A stretch of DNA of 64,000 nucleotides from Sipunculus nudus (GCA_026874595.1 CM049317.1:31982901-32046900), one strand, 5' to 3'; counted from the first letter of the stretch, positions 11,850-25,064 are shown. Notes: a model not told the origin generated them from the letters alone. A program made the numbers and translations.

Positions 11850-12870
11850 ACCGAACTCTTACCTGTGTGAGCTGCATAAAGTTTCTGTGCTAAATCATCT
11901 GCAGAATCACAGAGATACATATTCCACCGGAAACAAAATCTCAGAGAACACGTATGGTTTTAACTTCGATCACGAAAAACTTACCGTCCAGCAACGTCTA
12001 CAAGTGGAAGAAATGCTCGGAAAGTGGGTCTCCGTGTTTGCACACACCAAAACTGAATTGTGTAGGACAAACACAGTTGTTCATGAAATTAGATTAACTG
12101 ATAACACACCATTCAAACAGCCTCATAGACGGATTCCATTAGCTATGTTTTATGAAGTTAGGAACCATACAGGAAGTGGTAGAATGTGGAGTCATTAGGG
12201 AGTCATGCAGTCCATATGCATCAAATCTGCTTCTCGTAAGGAAAAAGGACGGTAGTCTGCTTGTTTGCATAGATTTGAGAAAGCTCAACTCGCGTACGCC
12301 TATTATTTGCTCAGAATAGACGAAAGCCTAGATGTTTTACCTGGTGCCAAATGGTTTTCAACATTAGATTTGCAGTCAGGGTACTGGCATGTTGAAGTCA
12401 AAGAAGCCCATAAACATAAAACAGCCTTCACTGCTGATCCCCTTGGATTGTATGAATTCAACCGGATGTGCTTTGGACTCACAAACGCATCAAATTGCTT
12501 CCAAAGATTAATGGAAAAGTGCATGGGTGATATGGCCCTAAAAGAATGTCTTGTCTATCTTGATGAAATTATAGTGTTTTCAGAAACGTTTGAGGACCAC
12601 TTGAAACGACTCGAAGCGGTATTTGCACGGCTTATTGAACATGGAGTGAAGCTAAAACCAGCAAAGTGTCACCTGTTCACTCAAAGGGTAAAATATCTAG
12701 GACATATAATATCAGCTAGTGGTATAGAAACAGACCCAGACAAAGAACAGACTCTAAAGAACTGGCCTGTTCCATGAAATGTGGTAGAATTAAGAAAATT
12801 CCCTGCATTTGCTGGATATTATTGTCGGTTTGTAGGGAACTACTCTAGAATTGTCCATCCCTTGAATCAT
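11800..12870 (+). pseudogene. Gypsy reverse transcriptase, frameshifted, YLDE active site
   Basis: The linker and start of RT are in the frame ending at 12198 (QHIRPNSYLCELHKVS, HEIRLTDNTPFKQPHRRIP). After a frameshift, GVIRESCSPYASNLLLVRKKDGS appears at 12187-12255. A third frame from 12265 carries ESLDVLPGAKWFSTLDLQ, GYWHVEV, AFTADPLGLYEFNRMCFGL and the active-site box LVYLDEIIVFS. The second catalytic Asp of YLDD is Glu here (GAA at 12565-12567). The connection segment LRKFPAFAGYYCRFVGNYS follows a TGA at 12775-12777. RT homology ends near 12870. RT copies the element RNA into DNA, but this copy should be inactive. Confidence 0.85.
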
Positions 12871-13869
12871 TGAATCGTGGTCCAAAAACCCACGGCAAGC
12901 GGCACGGTTGAAGAATCCGTACGGCGTCCGGTGTATATGAGAGCTAGGTTTTAGAGTATCTTTAGGTGGATGAGGAATGGTGCTTTTTTATAGATATTCA
13001 GACAGGGAGTTTTGAGCCAGCGAATTAAACATACATTAGGTTAATATCAGTTTTTTTAATATTTTTTGAAGATTTGAACTAATTTGAAATGCTCAGTTCC
13101 AATGGTAACTGTGGGTATCATGATATTGCTGTCACGAGTAAACACACATATAGCTATAATCTAGACAAAATGTTCATATGTGATGTTAAACGATGTTAAA
13201 CGTGAATAATGTGAATGAAACTTTCATATCATGGGGACTGTGAATAAAGAATCATGATATAAGGATAGAATATAAAGCATAAACTGGTACTCACGACACT
13301 AGATCAAATTTATTGATATGGTATGTGTCCATTTAATTAAGAGTTTGATTATGATTATCGACGATGGTTATGCAACCTGGTTCTGACAGTTAGTGTTACA
13401 TCAGTTTCAAATAAAAGCCACGTTTGAGCGTGGTGTAGACGTGGGCATCATTTTGAATTTCCATTCCCCCAGTACTATGCAATCGACACCATCGATGCAT
13501 GCAGATAGCCTTAAGTATATTCCTAATCAGATGTGCTCTTTTGGCATTAATATGGATGAGACGAGGATTTTAAATCTTAATTAAAATCTTAAATATACTT
13601 TGCGAAATATCTGAACGTGATGCTTTTTCTAGAGTCAACTATATGTCAGCCAAATTTTTTTTTCTCTGACCATCCTCAGGATAAATAAAATGCGAAAGTG
13701 TCGTACTTGACTTTAGAGGGTATTTTTTTATTACGTTTTGCTATATCTTATTTTTTTTACGTTTGTCAGCACATTTTTTTCAAAAGATGAACGCATTGTG
13801 ATGCAAAACAATTTTGACGAGTCCTGGCCTATATGATTTGCGTCTATGATAAAGAAATTACACTTGTAA
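12871..13869. other. Intergenic DNA after the truncated gypsy element
   Basis: No integrase, RNase H or LTR is found in this stretch. Open frames are short (for example 13393-13584) and not recognised. AT-rich with T runs at about 13655-13760. Confidence 0.4.
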
Positions 13870-14109
13870 TTAATAGAATACATTCGTTTGGAATTTGTTT
13901 TGATTGCCAGTCCTGTATCCTGGCAGCGGACAACTGTGACATACTTGCAGAACAGCGTTTTTCTTTGGACAAATATTGCAAGGGGTCGAAGGTTGGCTTT
14001 TAGATAACCACAACTCTGTCCTCCATCCGTTCACACAATTGGACCGATTTGTCATCCACATACTGGATTGGTCTGTGTCGAGACCAGTGGATGCATTGCA
14101 ATGATACAT
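13870..14109 (-). CDS. Unrecognised small Cys-containing open frame
   Basis: A 79-codon minus-strand frame with composition unlike the AT-rich surroundings: HCNASTGLDTDQSSMWM, SNCVNGWRTELW and a C-x2-C ... C-x2-C pattern (CNICPKKNAVLQVCHSCPLPG). The two CxxC pairs could form a small zinc or disulphide module. A second coding-like frame lies upstream on the same strand at 14403-14624. I do not recognise either, see no signal peptide, and cannot show that they are exons of one gene. Confidence 0.25.
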   Translation of the reverse strand: MYHCNASTGLDTDQSSMWMTNRSNCVNGWRTELWLSKSQPSTPCNICPKKNAVLQVCHSCPLPGYRTGNQNKFQTNVFY

Positions 14110-14402
14110 ATGACGAGAACTTTTGGTAATTCATAATTGTTTGCATGATATAGCGTTAGTGTTTTTGTTGGTGAATGTACATGAAGAAAATTATGTTTCT
14201 TAATGTTACATCAGTAAAAGAAATCTATACGTAAATATAAATAAAGCTGATCAAAACTGATCCCTTGTTATATTTAAGTACGGATTTATATATGCATGAT
14301 ATTCCTAACAACAAGTCGTATAATCACCTGTATGTTCAATTAGAGACATATATATAAAATGAAGGTCTCACAAGATAATAATATACAAGGTATAAGCGCC
14401 GT

Positions 14403-14624
14403 CTACTCTCTCCTCTGAAAGAAGACGTTAATTCGGAGCCATCCAGGCGTCTTCCACATAACGGTGGGTTTATGGTGTACTATCCTGTATGATACTGATC
14501 TGTTCAGCTCTGTCTTTAAGAACCTGAATTGCTCCATGTCATCCACCAGCGTTTCACTTTGATGCACTCTCACGTTTGGCGGTATAACAAGGGTATCATT
14601 GGTGCTGAAAGGAAACTTGATCAT
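14403..14624 (-). CDS. Unrecognised open frame, possible exon
   Basis: A 73-codon minus-strand frame of balanced composition containing FPFSTNDTLVIPPNVRVHQ, DDMEQFRFLKTELNRSVSY and PTVMWKTPGWLRIN. It sits about 290 bp upstream (minus sense) of the Cys-containing frame at 13870-14109. I do not know the family. It could be a relic exon, a transposon piece or chance. Confidence 0.22.
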   Translation of the reverse strand: MIKFPFSTNDTLVIPPNVRVHQSETLVDDMEQFRFLKTELNRSVSYRIVHHKPTVMWKTPGWLRINVFFQRRE

Positions 14625-15337
14625 TTTACTTATTAATCCTCGGAGAAGAGGGCGTCATGTGTGGCTAAGGTTTCGTCCAGATTTCTTAGGGCGGAGAGCG
14701 GGATTGCCCGGCCAACAAACTAGTTCTTTATAAGTGATGGAAGTTTACTCTGGTAATGTGATAATATCATTTTCAAAATAGGTGTTAGATTGTGACCCAT
14801 AAGCCCCTAAACCAACTGCCTCTCTATGAATCGTACAGTGACGAAATACATAATTAATTGAATTTAACTGTTGTTCCTTTAGCAGAGCTAATATTCTGGT
14901 TCAATATACTTTGTGTAAAAGATTCCATTAATGATATATTAGAAAATTCCTAAGCCAGGATTGACATAAAAAAGCTGTAGGCGACTGTAGATATTGATTG
15001 AATTTGGCGAAACGTACGAAATCATTTTTATAAATCGACCAAATGCGAACTTAAATAAAGTTAAAAGGAACGTTGTTCAATACAATTTTAAAGTCAATAT
15101 GAGTTTTTTTTTTTCATAAAAGCAAACCCGACAAGTTTATTGCTAATCGACATTATAATCCCAGATTTGCTTGATTTGTTATCAACCAGAATAAAATGCC
15201 TTGTCCGATGATCACTTGGCGTTTCGTCATACATACATGCATGCTTGACTTACTTCAACAGTATTCAGAGACTTTTTTTTTGTTGTATTTAGTTATTTCA
15301 CTCCACATAATATTTACTATGTTGTTACATGTTTTGT
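14625..15337. other. Sequence upstream of LINE A; no ORF1 found
   Basis: I looked for an L1-type ORF1 here and found none, so LINE A is either 5' truncated at about its ORF2 start or its ORF1 has decayed beyond recognition. Otherwise AT-rich and unassigned. Confidence 0.4.
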
Positions 15338-18300
15338 ATGTCAAAATCAACACTTAAGCTTTTAAGTTTTAATGTTCGGGGTCTCAATAACAAACTGAAG
15401 AGAAGGTCAGTATTTAGATGGGCAAAAAAAGAATATTGTGATGTACTTCTTCTGCAGGAAACTCATACTTGTAAAAAGTAGAAAATATCTGGAGGAGTGA
15501 GTTGCGCGGACAGGTTTCTACTCGCATGGATCTTCAAATAGTAGGGGAACAGCAATATTGATAAGACAGCATTTAAACACATATTGTGTCAAGTTATTAT
15601 ATAGCTCTAAAGATGGTAGAATTTTGGCTATAAAACTGATAATAGAACAAACTTGTTATGTAATTATGAATGTTTATGCTCCTAACTATACTTCAAATCA
15701 AATTTCTTTCTTAAAGAATGTCAATAGAATCTTGCAAGAATATGTTTCACTAAATGACACACTTTTCATTGGAGGTGATTTTAATGTAGCTCTCAATATA
15801 GATTAAGATAGGAGAGGTGGTGCTTTATGTTTAAAAGACTGTGTAAGGAGAGCTGTAAAGGAAATAATGAATCAATATAATTTATTGGATATTTGGGGCA
15901 CAAGGAATCCATTTAAAAGGGAATACACTTGGAAAACAAAAAGTGAAAGCATATCATCCAGGTTAGATTATTGGCTTATAACAGAACAGTTTCAGTAGAT
16001 GCAGATTTATTCCCATATATCAAATCTGATGATTCCTTTATAAAGTTGGTTATATGCACAGAACTTCCTCATTCTACAAGGGGTAAAGGATATTGGAAAT
16101 TAAATAAGTTTTTACTAGAGGATGACCAAATAATCATAGATTTAACTGAATCCATACATACCTGCTTGGAAGAATATAATGGTAACAAAGATTATATTAA
16201 AATATGGGAGTATATAAAATATAAAGTAAGAAATGTATTTATTTGAAAAGGCAAAGAAGCAAAAAAATGTTCAAAAGCAAGAGAAGATGACTATTTGGAT
16301 CAGTTAAAAAATCTTCAAAATAACTTAGTAAATTTAGATGCAGAGAGTGAAAAGAAAAAAAATGGAAAATATACAAAAAATAAAAGCTGAGTTGGAGGAG
16401 ATAGATAATCATAAAACACAAGGACTGATACTGAGATCAAAGGTCAGGTTGTTAAAGAAAGGAGAAAAGAGTAGTAAATATTTTTATAACTTAGAAAAGC
16501 ATAATGCAGTCAGAAAATGGGTGAGAAAATTAAAAAAGGAAGATGGAGAATTTACTGTAAATCCAAGTGAGATAATAAGTTTGGTAAAAGAATTTTACTG
16601 TAAGCTGTACTCATCAAATTATAGAAAGTCACTTGAACAAATTGAAGAATATTTGTCAGATATTAAGACTCCACTATTATCACAAGAAGATAATAATTTT
16701 CTGTGTAAACCATTAACATTAGATGAATTATATATTACAGTTAAATCATTTCAAAATAATAAAAGCCCTGGAAATGATGTTTTGCCTATTGAATTCTATA
16801 TGAAATGTTGGCCACAAGTAGGTCCTCTGTTCGTGAAATCTTTAAATAAGTCATTTGAGGAGGGTATACTATCAGTATCCCAGAGGCAAGCAGTTATAAC
16901 TTTATTAGGTAAAAAATAAAGACCGTACATTGGTAAAACATTGGCGGCCAATATCACTCTTAAATACAGACTATAAAATTTTATCCAAAACACTTTCTGT
17001 TAGACTTTCCAAGCTTTTGCCAAGAATTATACATTCTAATCAGACTGGTTATGTGAAAAATAGATTCATTGGTGAAAATGTCAGATTCGTTCAAGATTTA
17101 CTGGATTACACAAAAGAAAAGAAAATTCCTGGTATGGTAATTGCATTAGATATGGAAAAAGCTTTTGATTCTTTAGAATGGACCTTCATGCTGGAAACAG
17201 TTAAAAATTTTAAATTGGAGAAACTGTTTTTTTTTCTTGAATAAAGCTGTTATACAATGATATAAGCAGTTGTAAAATTAATAATGGTATAACATCTGGC
17301 TATTTTAAAGTTGAAAGGGGTGTCCGACAAGGAGACTCTCTGTCTCCCTACCTTTTTATATTAGCTATAGAAATTCTAGCAATTAAAATAAGAAATGATA
17401 CAGCAATTAAAGGAATTAGAATAGGGGATGAACAAGTTAAACTTTTACAATATGCAGATGATACATTTGCAATTCTTTCAGATAAAATATCAGGTAGTAA
17501 CTTTTTAAAACATGTTAAATTATTTGGAGAATTTAGTGGACTGAAATTAAAATTAAATGAAAAATCAGAAGGCATGTGAATAGGCAAAAATAAAAATAGT
17601 AAGTTGAAACCACTTGGTATTCACTGGCCAGATAAACCAATAAAAATTCTTGGAGTATTTATATCATATGATAAACATCAATGTGAAGAGCTAAATTTAG
17701 AGGATAAATTAAAACAAACTGAAAAGACCTTGCAGATCTGGAAACAAAGAAATTTGACAATGCAAGGAAAAATTCAAATAATAAAAACATATATAATATA
17801 TAAATTTAATTATTACTTTAGTAATAATAGTATATCAGAAAAATATGTAAATAAACTTAATAAAATTATATTTTCCTTTTTATGAAATGGTGGGAAAGAG
17901 AGAAAAAAAAGATCTGTCTTAGTGCAAGAAATAGAAAAAGGAGGTTTGAATGTTCCACACCTTCAGTCACTCTTTTTGGCATCAAGGGGGGCCGGATTAA
18001 AAGATTTTATGAGTGTGAAAACAGACCCTGGAAAGCTTTATGGATTTATAATCTGGAGAAAATTTGTAGAGATATGGGCATGTTATTTAATTGTAATTAT
18101 AAACCTAGCTTATTAAACTTAGAAAATGTAAGTAAATTTTATAGAGAGGTCCTACACAGCTGGTACCTCTTAAAGTTAGACTTCTATGCAGAGGTGAACA
18201 TAAAAGAAAAGTATGTGTGGCATAACAAGCACTTTATCTTAAATAAGAATACATTCTATTGGGAATCATTTTATAAAGTAGGAATACAAAAGGTACAGGA

Positions 18301-19325
18301 TTTATTTGATGTACAGAATCATGTCCTATCTTTTGAGTACTGGAAATCTAGAAGGGTAAAAAAGTGTATATTTTATTGACTGGTACCATCTAATTTCATT
18401 AGCCGTAAAACAATGTAAAGTGACTCATGATCAGATTAGTACAACTATGGAAGGAGATAACGTTGAGTCTGTTAATCATATATTAAATAGTTTACAAATT
18501 AAAATCCAAAAATCTATTGTGCCATTAAGTAAGTTAAAGTCACATCAGATCTACCAGGTATTCAGAGATAGGATATGTACTGTACAACTGATTAAGCCGA
18601 AGATATCAAAATATATAACCAATACATCAGAAGATGTTACAAGTATTTATAATTTACCACACAGAGTTTAGTATGATACTAAATCTAGGATATTTCAATA
18701 TAAATTTCTTAATAATATTTTAGTAAACAACTATTGGCTCATAAAATGGAAAATTCAAGATTTTGATTATTGTACGTTTTGTGAAGGAGAAGTGGAAACA
18801 ATTAACCATTTGTATTGGGATTGTAAGATGACTAGGAAATTTTGGATGGAGTTGAAGACATGGTGTACCGATCAGTTAATGGAATTTATACTTGTAAGGA
18901 AAATGTCTTTTATGGTTCTGCTAAGGATAGTGATATGTATAATGTAATTGTCATACAGGCTAAAAGGTACATTGACCAGTGCAGAAGCAATAAACAGAAG
19001 CCGAATGTTCATAGATTTTAAAACTTTTTATGGGAATATGTAAGAATTGAATATAAAATAGCATAAAAGAACAAGAAATTAGAATACTTTAAAAAACGAT
19101 GGTCATTGTATTTAATTAATAATGATATGAAATGTTAGAGAAAGGTTATATTTTATTTCTTTTTATTTATTTGGTATCTAGACAGTTTGGTGAATTTAGA
19201 ATTGTTCATATGTTATAAATTTTGTCTGTTTCATTTTAATATTTGCATCATATTTGGTGTTTCTTTGATGTATAATTTGTGGAGTGAATAAAAAAAAATA
19301 AAATTAAATAAAATTAATTAAAAAA
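15338..19325 (+). mobile_element. LINE A: L1/Tx1-like retrotransposon ORF2 copy, broken
   Basis: Starts with an ORF2-like N-terminus (ATG 15338; LLSFNVRGLNN, VLLLQETHT) of the apurinic endonuclease domain, continued in other frames: VIMNVYAPN and GGDFNVALN at about 15665-15800, YTWKTKS and SRLDYWLI at about 15925-15980. The expected SDHS catalytic motif reads SDDS (about 16025). RT runs 16338-17600: NNKSPGNDVLPIEFY, WRPISLLNTDYKI, RVGE-like NRFIGENVRF, ALDMEKAFDSLEW, RGVRQGDSLSPYLF and YADD at 17451-17462. The thumb region follows (GIHWPDKPIKILGV, EIEKGGLNVPHL) and a zinc-finger tail CTFCEGEVETINHLYWDC at about 18775-18830. At least five frame breaks or stops make it inactive. The 3' end is A-rich with AATAAA-like repeats at 19288-19325. 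Confidence 0.93.
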
Positions 19326-21770
19326 TAAAAGTAATTTGCTGGGTCCAGTGCTGGGATGCGTACAGTGAGCGTAGCCTACGAACTTGATTGGTTTAAATAC
19401 CTTATTGTGATATAATGGACGGAACGCCTGTTGACCCAAGGTTTCGTCTTGGAGAGGACTGCTCATACTTACAGGCAGATGACGTAACAAAACTCTCAAC
19501 TGAGTTTCCGTCACGCCAATGCTATCATGAGCGTCCAAGACGTTAAAGACAGGGCGAATTACAGTCCCGGCCTGTGACCATCTATTACACGTATCTATTA
19601 TAATATCATTGGAAATATATACGAACTATTACCCAATTTATCATTTACGTATAATACTGGAGTTCGTTAAAAGAATATGGATTTACAGGTCAGGTATTAT
19701 TCGGCACGCGAGTACACTCCCGTGAAGGACACAAATAAATTTACTTAGCTAATGTAGTTCTCATTTTTGATCGATGACGAGTTTATGCCCGTCCGTAAAG
19801 GTCATAGGTCGATATCCTAAAGACACAGAGCGGCTCTTCTGTGACTTTGGGGTCCACGTAATTACAGATTACCTGTGTTCTAGACACCTTTTCCTTTTTT
19901 TTTATTATGAGTTTGTACTAATAATAACTGAAATGGTTTTGGTATTGTATTTATATGTAACTTATAAATAAAGTTTTTACATTAGTTCCCACCAGTGAAT
20001 CAAATATTTGAACCTTTTTTCCCCCATGTGTCTCCAATATTAAACGGACGTCGGTCATTTTCTTAATTACTATTTGCTATTTGACATCAGTGTTACTGAT
20101 AAGTAACGTGGGGTAATCGTAAAAAAAATAGGTAGGGTGCGCCACAAAATATGCAGGTGACGCTGGTCATTAAAGATAATAAATTTTTAGCTATCAATGT
20201 GGTTCGAGTAAAAGGAATCACGGCTTAGTCCATTTCGCTTAAATGGAAAGAAATGTTTTATATATCTTGAATCAATGCTCGCTATTTACCAAATTTTGTA
20301 TTGTTGTAGCCATGGTTTGAAGGGGCGTCTGGTAAAATCTGGGTGCTAATAATGTGATGTGAGAAGTAAATCCCTAGAATAGTACTTATTCAAATTCAAA
20401 ATTATAGCCTGAGCAGCTACTGCTTTCTGCCTTGGGAGGAAATAAATAATCGTTCCTGCATTTATGAGGTAAAAGGCAGTTCTTGCAATATTTCTAAAAC
20501 AAACGTCCAGTATCATGCCTCCAGTTAGTAGTTAAATTCTCGTAATGTGTAGTATACAAAAACCATACAGTTATGTACCGCCTGTATATGGACGTAAGGG
20601 GAGACTTAAAACATTTTAAGCGGTTTTTACCCAAAATCATTGTTTGGGCACTTGTTGCCTTTAGTCTTAGTTGGTGTTGTAGTCAGTGATTAAGTAATTC
20701 CCTGCATGTATACGTAGTTAGGTGAGTAACAGTCGGATAACAAGCAGCTGTCAATATTGCTGGTAATGGTTTTACTGATTATAATCGTATGTAAACAAGC
20801 TGTCTGATCTTATGAACAAAAGATTGACTGCATTGATATTTTAGTCAGGTAAAGAGACACCCATAAATTGTTCTTATATATCACAGTGAAATTTGCTAAT
20901 TTTGTCATAAATGGGTAACATTCACCAGATTAGCTGTGAAATGATAAGAAACAATGTCAGGTTGTGTTTATCATATTTATTTTCTTTATGAATGTTGATT
21001 AGAAAGGAGTCAAATCATTATGCAGTCTTTGTAAAGAGCTATACCACTTGTTCTTGATTGCCATTGTATGAGAATTTTTCATATACGTGCGGTTGATGGA
21101 GGTTTCATGTAAGTTCGGTGAGTGTATTGAATGACTTATTTAGGCTAACTTATTTAGAGACAATGATTAATAGGACTAGGAGAGATTATAAGCTATTGAG
21201 CAGTATTACTATATGACAGCTGTTCTAAGAGGTCCATTATAGCTCAATTATTATACTTTTCTTATAATTGTCAAATGTTTTGGATGTATCATGGACTACA
21301 AGTATCGTTGTAATGGTTCATTATTGACTTACAAATGTATATTTCACTCCAAATTGACAATTTTTTTTCAATATACTAAAAAAATAATCGCACTAAAAGT
21401 AAAACAACCTTTCATCAATTCATTCTAGAAAGCATAGCCTACCAAAAGATTTTCTATTGTCGAGTCTGAGATACATCATACACTTAGTAAACTAATGTTG
21501 AGATGTATGTATATACCTTTCAATTCTCATTTATAGTATAGTCACAGGTATTTGTCCTTAATTAGGATTATAAAAAAGTAATAAGCTATTTTGCACTGTG
21601 TGTTAGGCAAGCTGGAGTTATTGCCATCACTTAGTGTTAATGAAGTCTATGCAGTCTGTAGATCTTTTATGTCTTTTTGTCTTTATACTTGTAGTTGTGT
21701 TAATGCAACAAACAAATAACTCATATATACTTCTCCTTCACTCAAAGACATATATATAAATACTATCTCA
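19326..21770. other. Intergenic DNA between LINE A and LINE B
   Basis: No gene is recognised and no L1-type ORF1 precedes LINE B. 19330-19560 and 19680-19985 are less AT-rich and may be unassigned repeats; an AATAAA lies at about 19967. The remainder is AT-rich and featureless. Confidence 0.4.
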
Positions 21771-22845
21771 TTGTATTTTATGATAAAAATAATTTCTTTA
21801 AATGTTAGAGGATTAGGAGACTTTAAGAAACGGAGACAAACTTTCCATTGGCTTCATAAACATAAGGCACAAGTTATATTACTAAAAGAAACACACAGTA
21901 CACCCAAACAGGAAAACACCTGGAAATCGGAATGGGGTGGCAGAATATATTTTGCACATGGGACAAACAAATCTAAGGGTGTGTGTATTATGGTTAAAAA
22001 TAATATAAATATTGAAATTCGGGATATAATATGTAACGAAGAAGGCCAATACATGGTCTTAGACACTACATTAGAAGATACTAGATTAACCTTGGTTAAC
22101 ATTTATGGTCCAAATCATGACGACCCAGATTTTTATATTAATATTATGGATATTGAAGAAACATTACCAAATGATAATAGATTACTTGGTGGGGACTTTA
22201 ATTTAGTTCTTAAAACTTTTAATGATAAAAAAAGGAGGTCGGGCACAGAGTCATAGAAGAGCACAAGGAGCAGTCAATACATGGCTAAATAATTTAGATC
22301 TTGTAGACATCTGGAGAGAACAACACTCTCACCAAAACCAATACACCTGGAAAAGACTCAATCCAAGAGCAGTCTATTGTAGATTAGACTTTTTTTCTTA
22401 TTTCAAGAGGTCTTATCTCTGTCGTTCAAAAAATCAGATATTTTGCCAGGTTTTAAAACTGACCATTTGCCATTGGAATTATGCTTGAGTTAAAACCAAA
22501 TAAGAGAGAGCCTGGTTTTTGGAAATTAAATTGTAAGCTATTACATGATGCAGAATATATTAAATTATTAAAATAAGTTATAAAAGAAACCGAAGAAGAT
22601 AATAAAAGCGCTAATCCAGCCCTATTGTGGGATTCTATTAAATGTAAAATAAGAGGAGCCACAATAGCATATTCTATTAAATTAAGTAAAAAGAAAAAAA
22701 AACTTCAGAAAATGGAAAGTTCATTGGAAATATTAAGAGAACAGTATACCTATTTTCAAGATGATGAGATAATAGAAGAGATTAAAGAAAAGAAATTGAG
22801 GATCGAATAAATAATACAAGAAAAAACAGAAGGTGCAATGTTCCG

Positions 22846-24007
22846 TGTCACGGATAGGATCCAGTCTTATCTAGATCATTTCCGGACTTCAGGTTCTTTT
22901 AATATTAGACTTAGAATAAGACCAATTTGGTCGTAAGATTGAGTTATACAATTATAAAAACGCGGATTTTATAGACCAAACCAACATTACCCGCCCTCTC
23001 CTACCAGCATGGATATTTCAGCAAAGAAACAAGCCAGAATGATACTTAATACTTGTTTATTAATACTGTACACAAACTTAAATTAGAATATTAGGGATCT
23101 CCGGCACGGCCAATGTCCTACGTATCCAGTTATTATACCCCTTGAATGGTAAAAGGTGAAGCAACACCTGAAACAAAAAGAAAAATGATAATATTCCCAA
23201 AAGATCAGGCACATTTATACGCTCTTTACACAGCGCTTTACCTATTGGGCTACTACCTATATCGTAAGGCGCTGTCTGTTATGACCTCGTATCCTGAATG
23301 GCTACACCAGAGGGGAGCACTGTATCTTTGTCCAATCAGATGAGACCTTGTGCTGAAAGACAACGCTAAGCGAGGAATACACGGAGACAATCATGTTTAT
23401 TTCATTTTGAGTGACAGCTCATCGCCCCGCGTAACCGTCTGAACAGGCCACAGGCTCAGAGAGAATTGCCCCTGACATGGTTTGCTTAGGGCCTTGGGCA
23501 CATAGGATGCTCGGCCGGTGAGCTGTAATTCAAACGAAACGTAACAACAAAGGCTGCGTGCACACCTCGCTGGCTTGTTTCAGTTCTGCAGACAACAGAT
23601 AATGGCTACGCTAACACAGTCATAATGTCATAATCGAATCGGTCGATGATGCGAGAATGCAGAGGGAGCAATTTAAACTCGACCGGAAACTAATCACGCG
23701 GCGCTTGAAGTGCAGCAATGGGCGGAGCCAGGATGCCTGTCGAAAGTTTGTTTATTGGCATCTGATTGGCTGCTTGTCACATCATACGCATGTTTATTTC
23801 AGCGGACAACGAAACGCCATCTGGTGTCTAAATATATCATAAACGGTCAAGGCTGGCAGCGTGAAAATCAGTTGCGCAAGATTTCCGCTGCCTCGGGAGC
23901 GTAGCACATTTAATCCCTAGAACATTGCCAGCTCCTAGAACATTGCCAGCCTTTTCTCCCCAGAAGGACATTAAAAACTTTACAGCCCTAATACTTTAGA
24001 TAACCGC

Positions 24008-24089
<82 letters not shown>

Positions 24090-25064
24090 CACTAAGAAAT
24101 GTCATGGTCTCAACACTACACATTAAGAAACACCACGTGAAAACCCCTCCTGATATAGGCCTACTGGATTGATGGGCTCGTACCCCTTTTAATATAATAT
24201 AACTTTACCCGGATAAGAATCAAGATAGGTAAAGAATATTAGGCTGCGTTTTATGAGGTTTTGCTGAATTGGTTAGGTACTCACTAGGTTTACCACTGGC
24301 CCTGAGCTGTATGGTGTCCTCTACCATGCCCTCCAATGGACCTTCACAGGATCCGCCCCTCGGGGTTGTCGGTGAACCATTGATAGCCACACCCTTCTTG
24401 TCATGTTTGTCCTCAGGAAAAACTAGACAGCCACAACCAGGCACTTGTGTATACCAGCAAATAGATCTCAAATGAGAACTTCTGAATATATTAGTATATA
24501 GTCTCACGTATATAGAGTATTTATACGATGTCCATGCACACTGTACATGGTGCTTGAGAAATAAAACTCAAGGCAGGTCGCTGGTTATCCCCTACATCAA
24601 ATTAACAAGCCACCAGGCCTATATTATAAATGGCCATTCTGCCCTGCAGGTATCAAGCGCGTCCCCCCACGGAGAGAGCCTCTTGCCAACTGACTTTCCA
24701 AGCAGTGGCCAGGGTGCCTTGGCAAGACCAACCAAAACAGCAAAACCTGAATATTAAGTTAAAATCACAACCTCTGAAATCTACAGCCTAAAATAGCCCC
24801 ACACTGAATGGCCTTACAGGACCAATAAAGGTGATACAGATGACTGGGCAAGGGATCCTCATGCTGAATAGACCCGCTCTAACCAAAATAACTGTACAAG
24901 GAAAGCCCCATACGAAGCTGTATGAACCCTGGCAAGTACAACTGAACCATACATACTGGTGCCAGAGTAATTTATTGAATGCACTTTCAATTATTTACAA
25001 TGCAGCAATAAACCTATGTCACAAACTTTTATAGATTTATCCCATCATTCAAAATTTTGCGACA
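22846..25064. mobile_element. Solo-LTR-like insertion (TG...CA, 5-bp target duplication) inside LINE B
   Basis: LINE B coding sequence stops at TTCCG (22841-22845) and resumes after TTCCG (25065-25069). Removing the insert and one copy restores a continuous ORF2 reading frame. The insert begins TGTCACGG and ends GCGACA, the canonical LTR termini, and has no gag or pol. Promoter-like signals sit inside: GGGCGGAGCC at about 23720, ATTGGCTG at about 23764 and a TATA-like TAAATATA near 23828, with AATAAA-like sequence near the right end (about 25006). A (TA)n microsatellite has expanded within it. I found no internal second copy of the left end, so a long solo LTR or a non-autonomous LTR element is the best reading. 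Confidence 0.7.
24012..24088. repeat. (TA)n microsatellite within the LTR-like insert
   Basis: Pure alternating AT for about 77 bp. Confidence 0.95.

Larger units (their letters stand above)
9956..12870 (+). mobile_element. Truncated Ty3/gypsy-like LTR retrotransposon (gag-pro-RT, 3' part missing)
   Basis: The order Gag, aspartic protease, reverse transcriptase and the RT sequence type (SPYASNLLLVRKKDG, TLDLQSGYWHVEV, YLDE, LGHIIS, YYCRFVGNYS) identify a Ty3/gypsy-class element. Homology stops at about 12870, just after the RT connection segment, so RNase H, integrase and the 3' LTR are absent. Frameshifts separate gag from pro, pro from RT, and two parts of RT. Two catalytic residues are altered (see the separate entries). 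The element cannot be autonomous. Confidence 0.88.

Noticed and set aside
24220-24507. 95-codon minus frame inside the LTR-like insert
   Set aside because: No domain or retroelement motif and no matching frame nearby; open frames of this size occur by chance in the GC-richer insert.
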